Under the pieces are notes generated by a model. It was not told where the DNA came from and ran no database searches. It worked only from the letters and a program-made list of their open reading frames with translations. A program made the translations under genes and the position numbers. Below are positions 6,673 through 11,778 of a stretch of DNA of 11,778 bases, one piece after another. Numbering within the stretch: the stretch's first letter is position 1; each line of letters starts with the position of its first letter. The stretch is taken from positions 1 to 11,778 of the forward strand of contig DAHWJX010000140.1 of NCBI GenBank assembly GCA_027343965.1, in the 5' to 3' direction. This DNA is from JAKACU01 sp021821185. Its GTDB lineage: Bacteria; Bacillota; Bacilli; Alicyclobacillales; SLC66.

Positions 6673-6699
6673 AAAAGGCGGAGGATCATCCTCCGCCTT
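6673..6699 (-). terminator. Rho-independent terminator after the CoA-disulfide reductase gene
   Basis: AAGGCGGAGGAT and ATCCTCCGCCTT form a 12-bp inverted repeat around one central base (6675-6699), in practice a GC-rich stem with a small loop. In the minus-strand reading it is followed by TTTTGCTTTC. It begins 11 nt after the TAG stop of the reductase gene. Confidence 0.88.
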
Positions 6700-6710
6700 A
6701 ACTATAACGA

Positions 6711-8369
6711 CTATTGGCGCATACCTTGCACATAATATCCACCGCTAAGGTTGAACACTTGATCAAAACCGTACCCTTTCAAGATGCGAGAGGCAATGTA
6801 ACTACGTTGTCCACTGCGGCAATAAACTACCCATGGCGTTTTCGGATCTAACTCTTGTATACGCTCGCGCAATTCATCAAGTGGAATGTGTTTCGCTTCC
6901 GGTAACATACCAGTATTCACTTCGTCATTGCGACGCACATCGAGAATTTGCCATTCTATATCTTTTGGCAAATCGCCTATGGTCGAAATAGCAGTCACAT
7001 CACCAGATACGATATTTTCAGCTGTCATAGCCGCCAAAATAATCGGATCTTTCGCTGATGAAAACGGCGGTGCGTAGGCTAGATCCAGCTCCGCCACATC
7101 CGATACGGTCATCTTTGCTGCAATTGCTGTGGCTAACACGTCGATGCGTTTGTCCACACCATCTTTACCAGCGATTTGTCCACCTAGGATTCGCCCAGAT
7201 GCACGCTCAACAACCAATTTGATGACCATATCTTTCGCTCCAGGATAATAGCCAGCATGGTGTCCTGCGATATTGTAGGAGACGAAGACATCAAAGCCAT
7301 CCGCTTTGGCTGCTTTTTCCGTCAATCCTGTCACCGCCAATACTGCATCGCCTAACTTGACGATCGAAGTACCCTGTGCTCCGTGAAACTCCCGCTTTCC
7401 ACCAAATAAGTTCATGCCGATGATTCTTGCCTGCTTATTGGCGGCTGCCGCAAGCGGAATCCAACGTTGTTTGCCATGAACCGTATGCACAATCTCTGCT
7501 AAGTCACCGCCCCTGTAAATATCAGGATCACTCGTTTGCAAAAATTGATTAACCTCTAAGGCACCCGTTTGACCAATCACAAGACCAGCTTGCTTAGCAA
7601 TGGACAAATCAGGGCGCACGCCAAGTCCCATAATAAATAGATCAGCTTCAATGGATGTGCCACTTTCAAGTTCGACAGCGCTAGCGGTTATCTCCCCTGC
7701 AAAACCGGTGATACCGTCGCCTAAAATGACCTTTACGCCCATCCTTTTAAGTTCTTCCATAGCTGGTGCAGTCATTTCCTGATCAAAAGGTGGCAACACT
7801 TGTGCCGCTTTCTCCACCAAGGTGACGGCAATACCGCGATGGACGAGGTTTTCCACAACTTCAAGTCCAATAAAGCCTGCGCCGATCGCCACAGCATGCT
7901 TCACCTGATGACTTTGAATCCACTCTGTGATGACATCCACATCGGGTACGTCACGCATCACAAAAATTCCGTTCAAAGTGATTCCTTTAAGGGGGGGAAC
8001 AATCGGTTTTGCACCTGTTGCCAGTACAAGTTTATCGTAGGACTCCTGATATTCTTCACCTGTTTGACCATCGCGAATCGTTACCGTCTTTTGTTCACGA
8101 TCGATCGATACCGCTTCTTGTCGTACTCGAACATCGATGTTGAAACGCTGTTTGAGCGTCTCAGGTGTATGAAGTAGCAATTTGGAACGATCTTTGATTA
8201 CGCCACCGACATAGTACGGTAAACCGCAATTGGCAAACGAAACGTACGGACCACGTTCGATAACGATAATTTCTGCTTGTTCATTGACTCTACGTGCTTT
8301 GGCAGCTGCACCTGCACCAAGTGCTACACCACCCAAAATTAGAATTTTAGGTTGATTTTTTGTTGTCAT
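6711..8369 (-). CDS. cdr: CoA-disulfide reductase with C-terminal rhodanese domain
   Basis: FAD- and NAD(P)H-dependent pyridine nucleotide-disulfide oxidoreductase, 552 residues from ATG 8369 (GGAGG 11 nt upstream; an in-frame TTG at 8387 overlaps that site and is rejected). Residues 9-30 hold the FAD motif LGGVALGAGAAAKARR. The single redox cysteine is Cys48 in SFANCGLPYY, as in CoADR, not a CxxxxC pair. AIGAGFIGLEVVENL is the NAD(P)H-binding fold. AYAPPFSSAKDP carries the conserved dimer-interface Tyr. The last 100 residues are a rhodanese domain with an intact active loop CRSGQRS (Cys517). Such fusions reduce CoA disulfide, CoA persulfide or polysulfide. It stands alone between its own promoter/operator and terminator, and a CstR-like operator suggests induction by reactive sulfur. 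NADH oxidase activity is a family alternative. Confidence 0.93.
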   Translation of the reverse strand: MTTKNQPKILILGGVALGAGAAAKARRVNEQAEIIVIERGPYVSFANCGLPYYVGGVIKDRSKLLLHTPETLKQRFNIDVRVRQEAVSIDREQKTVTIRDGQTGEEYQESYDKLVLATGAKPIVPPLKGITLNGIFVMRDVPDVDVITEWIQSHQVKHAVAIGAGFIGLEVVENLVHRGIAVTLVEKAAQVLPPFDQEMTAPAMEELKRMGVKVILGDGITGFAGEITASAVELESGTSIEADLFIMGLGVRPDLSIAKQAGLVIGQTGALEVNQFLQTSDPDIYRGGDLAEIVHTVHGKQRWIPLAAAANKQARIIGMNLFGGKREFHGAQGTSIVKLGDAVLAVTGLTEKAAKADGFDVFVSYNIAGHHAGYYPGAKDMVIKLVVERASGRILGGQIAGKDGVDKRIDVLATAIAAKMTVSDVAELDLAYAPPFSSAKDPIILAAMTAENIVSGDVTAISTIGDLPKDIEWQILDVRRNDEVNTGMLPEAKHIPLDELRERIQELDPKTPWVVYCRSGQRSYIASRILKGYGFDQVFNLSGGYYVQGMRQ

Positions 8370-8388
8370 AGTGAAATTCGCCTCCAAC

Positions 8389-8412
8389 TAATATACCCCA
8401 TTGGGTATATTA
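8389..8412 (-). promoter_or_regulatory. CsoR/CstR-type operator (perfect 10-bp inverted repeat)
   Basis: TAATATACCC and GGGTATATTA are exact reverse complements separated by CATT. The ATACCC(C)...GGGTAT core is the kind of site bound by CsoR-family repressors, including the persulfide sensor CstR, which controls rhodanese and CoADR genes in staphylococci. It overlaps the -10 of the reductase promoter and the likely transcription start, a position suited to repression. The regulator gene is not in the window, so whether it senses sulfur or copper is inferred from the target gene. Confidence 0.72.
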
Positions 8413-8437
8413 TATTCGATTTACAGGACTTTGTCAT
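8409..8437 (-). promoter_or_regulatory. Sigma-A promoter of the CoA-disulfide reductase gene
   Basis: On the minus strand ATGACA (8432-8437) and a consensus TATAAT (8409-8414) are 17 nt apart. The -10 overlaps the end of the inverted-repeat operator. The transcript would start near 8402 and have a short leader with GGAGG. Confidence 0.8.
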
Positions 8438-8469
8438 GTCCCCTCGTGAAACATTTCTCAACTATGACC

Positions 8470-8510
8470 AAAAAAACTACCCGCATCCAAAAGGATTCCC
8501 GGGTAGTTTT
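8470..8510 (-). terminator. Rho-independent terminator after porAB
   Basis: AAAACTACCCG (8473-8483) pairs with CGGGTAGTTTT (8500-8510). The loop holds a second small stem ATCC-AAAA-GGAT. Read on the minus strand, the stem is followed by seven T (8470-8476). It starts 16 nt after the porAB stop and clearly ends that operon. Confidence 0.9.
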
Positions 8511-8526
8511 CCTTGCCTACTTTATC

Positions 8527-10827
8527 TTAGAGATAAGCATTTTCGTGGCGAGCTTTCAAACGCTGCCAGCGACGTTCTACTTCATGTTCAAACTCGCCGA
8601 GCATCTCAGCATTTTCCGGCTTCAACATATGCTTGGTTTTACCCATCATCTTCAACCATTCAGACACACTTACACGCTTGTCCTTGTCTTCCGGGTTGTA
8701 CGTGATGTTCGTAATACCATGCTCCACTTCATACAATGGATAGAAGCAACTATCAACGGCCTTTTGTACAATTTCATGACCAAGATGATCGGCAGACTTC
8801 CAATTCAAGGGACACGCGATAAGAATCTTACCATAAACCATACCCTCGTTTTTAGCATACCATTGCGCTTTAGCCGCTTTTTTGACGAGATCCTGCGGGA
8901 AAGCTTCGGTACCTGTAAACACGTAAGGAATGTTCGTGGCTGCCATGATCTGCGCGGTATCTTTGTGATGGAACGATTTGCCCTGCTGAGTTTTACCTAG
9001 ATTGGACGTGGCCGTCATATGGCCCATCGGTGTCGAATAAGACAATTGCGATCCGGTATTCATGTAACCTTCATTGTCGTACTCAAGAATGATCATTTTG
9101 TGATTGCGAAGTGCTGTACCAATGGCAGAACCCATACCAATGTCCATACCGCCGTCGCCCGTCACCATCACAAAAGTAATATCGTCACCCACCGGGATTT
9201 CACCGCGACGTTGACGCTCAAAGAACATTTCTACGACGCCAGAAAGTGTGGCTGGTCCGTTTTGAAACAAATTGTGCAAATACGTCACTTTGTGGGCGGA
9301 ATACGGATATCCCGTCGTTGTGACCATGGCACATCCCGTGTGATACAAAACGACAACATCGCCTTCGATACCTTTAAGAAAGGTTTCAACTCCTGGGAAG
9401 ATACCGCATCCTGGACATGCACCATGACCTGGAGCAATTCTTTTTGCCTTCGCCGTCAATGCCCGAAGCGGCGGCATTTTTACCTTAAGTTCACCAGATA
9501 CTTCGTCTTGCGTCACACTGACAAACCCTGTCGTTTCCTCTTTGGTCAAAGGTTTCATCACAGGTTGAGGTGAGGAATCCACTTTCCCAGCCGTTTGTCC
9601 AAAATAATCAAATTGCGCCACTTCCTTGCCAGCCAATGCATCTAAGCAGGTAGCAAAGAATTTCTCAGCATCATCAGCGTAAAAATCTTTGCCGCCGACA
9701 CCATAGACGCGTGAAAGAACTTTTGTTACCGAACCGACTTCTTGCAAAGCAGATTTGACTTCATGGGACATATTGGCGCCGTGACCACCGTACGAATCAG
9801 CACGTTCACCAACAAGCAATACTTTGACATTTTTCAGTGCTTCTTGCAGCGCTTTTTTCGGAAAAGGACGAATCATTAACGGTGCAACGACACCAGCTTT
9901 AATGCCTTGTGCCCGCAGACGGTCTACCACATCTTTAGCTGTTTCGGAAGCTGAATTCAGCAAAAAGACAGCGACTTGCGCATCTTCCATTTGATACGTG
10001 TCAAGAAGTCCATATTCGCGACCAGACAATTTTGCGTATTCATTGGCAACATCAAGATAGACTTGTTCAGCAGCATACATTGCATCGGACTGTTGCACTT
10101 TGTTGTTAATGAAATCCGGATCATTCATGTAAGGTCCGATCGTGACTGGATGCCTAACATCCAACGAGTCTACATAGCCTTTTGGCGTTTCGCCAACAAA
10201 TCCCTGCACCGCTTCACGATGTGAGAAATAGTTCACGCGGCGTTTTTGGTGGGAAGTGAAAAAGCCATCAGAGGCCACGATCACAGGCAAGCGAACATCG
10301 GCATGTTCCGCCACTTTTAACGCCATAATATTCATATCGTAAACCGCTTGTGGGTCTTTAGCCATAAGAATCGGCCAACCCACATTCAACCCATAATATA
10401 AATCAGAATGATCACCGCGAATATCCAAAGGTCCCGACACGGTACGTGTCACTAAGTTTAAAACCATAGGAAAGCGTGTCCCTGATTGCACCGGAAGTTG
10501 TTCTAGCATATAAAGGAAACCTTGTGCTGAAGTGGCATTAAAGACACGTCCACCAGCCGTTGCTGCACCATAGCAGATTCCAGCCGAACCGTGTTCACCG
10601 TCTGCAGGGATCAAAACGATGTCATGTTCGCCTGCCGCTTTCATTTCATCGAGGTATTCAGCGATTTCCGTGGACGGCGTGATCGGAAAGTACCCCATAA
10701 CGTGATAATTGATCTGTGCCGCCGCTTTCGCGGCCATTTCGTTACCAGAACGGAAATCTGTATCCTGTTCATGCAATGCATCACCAGTTGAACGTCCCGT
10801 GGTTACTTCATGCTCTTGTAATGCCAT
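8527..10827 (-). CDS. porAB: 2-oxoacid (pyruvate):ferredoxin oxidoreductase, fused alpha and beta subunits
   Basis: Catalytic part of a CoA-acylating, thiamine-diphosphate-dependent oxidoreductase that converts a 2-oxoacid plus CoA to acyl-CoA, CO2 and reduced ferredoxin in the cytosol. It has 766 residues. Residues 27-410 are the alpha (PorA) part: GNEMAAKAAAQ, FPITPSTE (47-54), ATSAQGF (98-104) and DIRGDHSDLY (135-144). After a linker, residues 465-700 are the beta (PorB) part: GHGACPGCG with Cys471 and Cys474, TGCAM (Cys499) and ACPLNW (Cys672), which give the four Cys for a [4Fe-4S] cluster. GDGG (557-560) with DN (584-585) forms the thiamine-diphosphate motif. ATG 10827 has GGAGGAG upstream. 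It starts 26 nt after porGD and ends at a terminator. Pyruvate is the likely substrate, but another 2-oxoacid cannot be excluded. Confidence 0.92.
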   Translation of the reverse strand: MALQEHEVTTGRSTGDALHEQDTDFRSGNEMAAKAAAQINYHVMGYFPITPSTEIAEYLDEMKAAGEHDIVLIPADGEHGSAGICYGAATAGGRVFNATSAQGFLYMLEQLPVQSGTRFPMVLNLVTRTVSGPLDIRGDHSDLYYGLNVGWPILMAKDPQAVYDMNIMALKVAEHADVRLPVIVASDGFFTSHQKRRVNYFSHREAVQGFVGETPKGYVDSLDVRHPVTIGPYMNDPDFINNKVQQSDAMYAAEQVYLDVANEYAKLSGREYGLLDTYQMEDAQVAVFLLNSASETAKDVVDRLRAQGIKAGVVAPLMIRPFPKKALQEALKNVKVLLVGERADSYGGHGANMSHEVKSALQEVGSVTKVLSRVYGVGGKDFYADDAEKFFATCLDALAGKEVAQFDYFGQTAGKVDSSPQPVMKPLTKEETTGFVSVTQDEVSGELKVKMPPLRALTAKAKRIAPGHGACPGCGIFPGVETFLKGIEGDVVVLYHTGCAMVTTTGYPYSAHKVTYLHNLFQNGPATLSGVVEMFFERQRRGEIPVGDDITFVMVTGDGGMDIGMGSAIGTALRNHKMIILEYDNEGYMNTGSQLSYSTPMGHMTATSNLGKTQQGKSFHHKDTAQIMAATNIPYVFTGTEAFPQDLVKKAAKAQWYAKNEGMVYGKILIACPLNWKSADHLGHEIVQKAVDSCFYPLYEVEHGITNITYNPEDKDKRVSVSEWLKMMGKTKHMLKPENAEMLGEFEHEVERRWQRLKARHENAYL

Positions 10828-10853
10828 GAATTCCGTCTCCTCCTCTCATACCC

Positions 10854-11778
10854 TTAAACCAATTGAAAGATTTGACGCACTTTATGGGCATCTGCATACC
10901 CATCTTCTTCACGCAGGTTTTTCAGTGCATCCGTAGGACATGCTTCAATGCATTTCAAGCATCCTTTGCAATATTGGTAATCAATACCCTGCAAATATTG
11001 AAATTGGCGACCCTTGGCATCCGCTTCAGCTTTCCATACGAAACAAAAATCTGGACATACTTGATCACAAGCGGCACAATGAATGCATGCGTCACGATCA
11101 AAAGCTGGTAAAAAACCCTGACGCGATGAGCTGAGATCTTTTAGGATCGAGTTGCCGGGGTTAACAACGACGCCACCCATCGGCTGTGTCGCATAACCAA
11201 GTGCTGGTTCTGGACGGACAAACGCAACAGCTTGTTCTCCTTGTGCAGGCTCGTATGTTTTTACGTTGATTTCATTAAATCCCCGATCAAACGTTCGGAT
11301 GTTCGACTCCACAAGGGCCGGATATTTCTTGATAAACGTGTCAGAAATCATTGAGCGAATCACATCTGGATCAAGAAAATCAACAACACGGCACAACGTC
11401 CCAAGCAACGCTGTGTTAATACGCGTCTTTTCATCAACAGATATGCCCAAGGCATCAACGCAAACGATGGTGCCACTTGTCAGCCCCGTTTGTTCGCGAA
11501 TCTGATCAGGTGTCCGTTTGGTATTAACGATAAGTACGCCATCAGGTCGCAGACCGGAAATGCAATTTTGTGTCCTAAACAAAGCTTCATGGAATACGCC
11601 AACTACATGTGGTTCTTCAATCGGTGAAGAATCGCGAATGCTTGTCTCTGGATTGGCAAAGCGCACGTAAGACTTTACAGGTGATCCTTTCTTCTCTGAA
11701 CCGTACGCCGAGAAGTTGGAACCGTTTAGTCCCAAGCGTAGCACACCGGCTTCAGCAAGCATCTTTCCTGCTAAATTA
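10854..11778 (-). CDS. porGD: 2-oxoacid:ferredoxin oxidoreductase, fused gamma and delta subunits, 5' end outside the window
   Basis: The frame stays open through the right edge: five codons (NLAGK) precede the internal ATG at 11762. In the gamma family this sequence follows the glycine-rich start, so the true start lies outside the window and the ATG is not it. Residues counted from 11762: 1-180 are the PorG domain (AYGSEKKGSPVKSYVRF at 19-35; NTALLGTL at 116-123). Residues 222-280 are a PorD-type ferredoxin domain with two CxxCxxCxxxCP motifs (C226/229/232/236 and C265/268/271/275), carrying two [4Fe-4S] clusters that pass electrons to ferredoxin. Gamma and delta are usually separate or differently joined; here they are one chain, mirroring the alpha-beta fusion downstream. 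The stop is 26 nt before porAB, so both are cotranscribed. Confidence 0.92.
   Translation of the reverse strand, partial: NLAGKMLAEAGVLRLGLNGSNFSAYGSEKKGSPVKSYVRFANPETSIRDSSPIEEPHVVGVFHEALFRTQNCISGLRPDGVLIVNTKRTPDQIREQTGLTSGTIVCVDALGISVDEKTRINTALLGTLCRVVDFLDPDVIRSMISDTFIKKYPALVESNIRTFDRGFNEINVKTYEPAQGEQAVAFVRPEPALGYATQPMGGVVVNPGNSILKDLSSSRQGFLPAFDRDACIHCAACDQVCPDFCFVWKAEADAKGRQFQYLQGIDYQYCKGCLKCIEACPTDALKNLREEDGYADAHKVRQIFQLV

Noticed and set aside
8370..8387. TTG start for the CoA-disulfide reductase
   Set aside because: The TTG overlaps the GGAGG site, and the family sequence begins after ATG 8369.
8401..9573. Long plus-strand open frames opposite porAB (199 and 184 codons)
   Set aside because: They mirror a well-supported minus-strand gene, look like no known family, and lack ribosome sites.
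10854..11762. Complete porGD starting at ATG 11762
   Set aside because: The frame continues upstream with residues fitting the gamma subunit, and the conserved glycine-rich N terminus is missing, so the gene is cut by the window edge.

Overview
The window looks like chromosomal DNA of an aerobic Bacillota (Firmicutes) bacterium. The pointers are strong Shine-Dalgarno sites (GGAGG-type), sigma-A-like promoters, a LipL-type octanoyltransferase with the GSYCPG motif, a DUF423 (YwdK-like) membrane protein, a CoA-disulfide reductase-rhodanese fusion, and heme A synthesis genes. A relative of the acidophilic Alicyclobacillaceae is my guess; nothing in the sequence fixes the genus. Every gene supported here is on the minus strand, so transcription runs right to left. 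I see no RNA genes, CRISPR array, insertion sequence or phage genes.

Layout in transcription order. (1) 11778-8470: porGD (5' end outside the window) and porAB, a 2-oxoacid (probably pyruvate):ferredoxin oxidoreductase whose four usual subunits are packed into two fused proteins, closed by a strong terminator. (2) 8437-6673: a single-gene unit encoding a CoA-disulfide reductase with a C-terminal rhodanese domain. It has its own promoter, a perfect 10-bp inverted repeat of CsoR/CstR type over the -10 region, and its own terminator. (3) 6654-1853: four same-strand genes ending at one terminator. They are a GNAT/acyl-CoA-synthetase-like protein acetyltransferase (Pat type), a DUF423 protein, a rhodanese-metallo-beta-lactamase fusion, and lipL. 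(4) 1818-1: ctaA then ctaB (cut by the window edge), which make heme A for aa3-type cytochrome oxidase.

The genes join around acetyl-CoA and sulfur chemistry. POR makes acetyl-CoA and reduced ferredoxin, the Pat-like protein may acetylate enzymes in response to acetyl-CoA, and LipL moves octanoyl groups onto lipoyl-dependent dehydrogenases. The two rhodanese fusions probably handle reactive sulfur or CoA persulfides, with the CstR-like operator as a sulfide-responsive switch. ctaAB supplies the terminal oxidase.

The outstanding oddity is in ctaA. The gene reads in one frame from a well-placed ATG to its stop except for one in-frame TGA at codon 32, exactly where the family has the first cysteine of its conserved CxxxxxC pair. 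A stem-loop with an apical loop 25 nt after the TGA resembles a bacterial SECIS element. This is either a candidate selenocysteine heme A synthase or a nonsense mutation. A second deviation, Asp118 where B. subtilis CtaA has a heme-ligand His, argues for caution.
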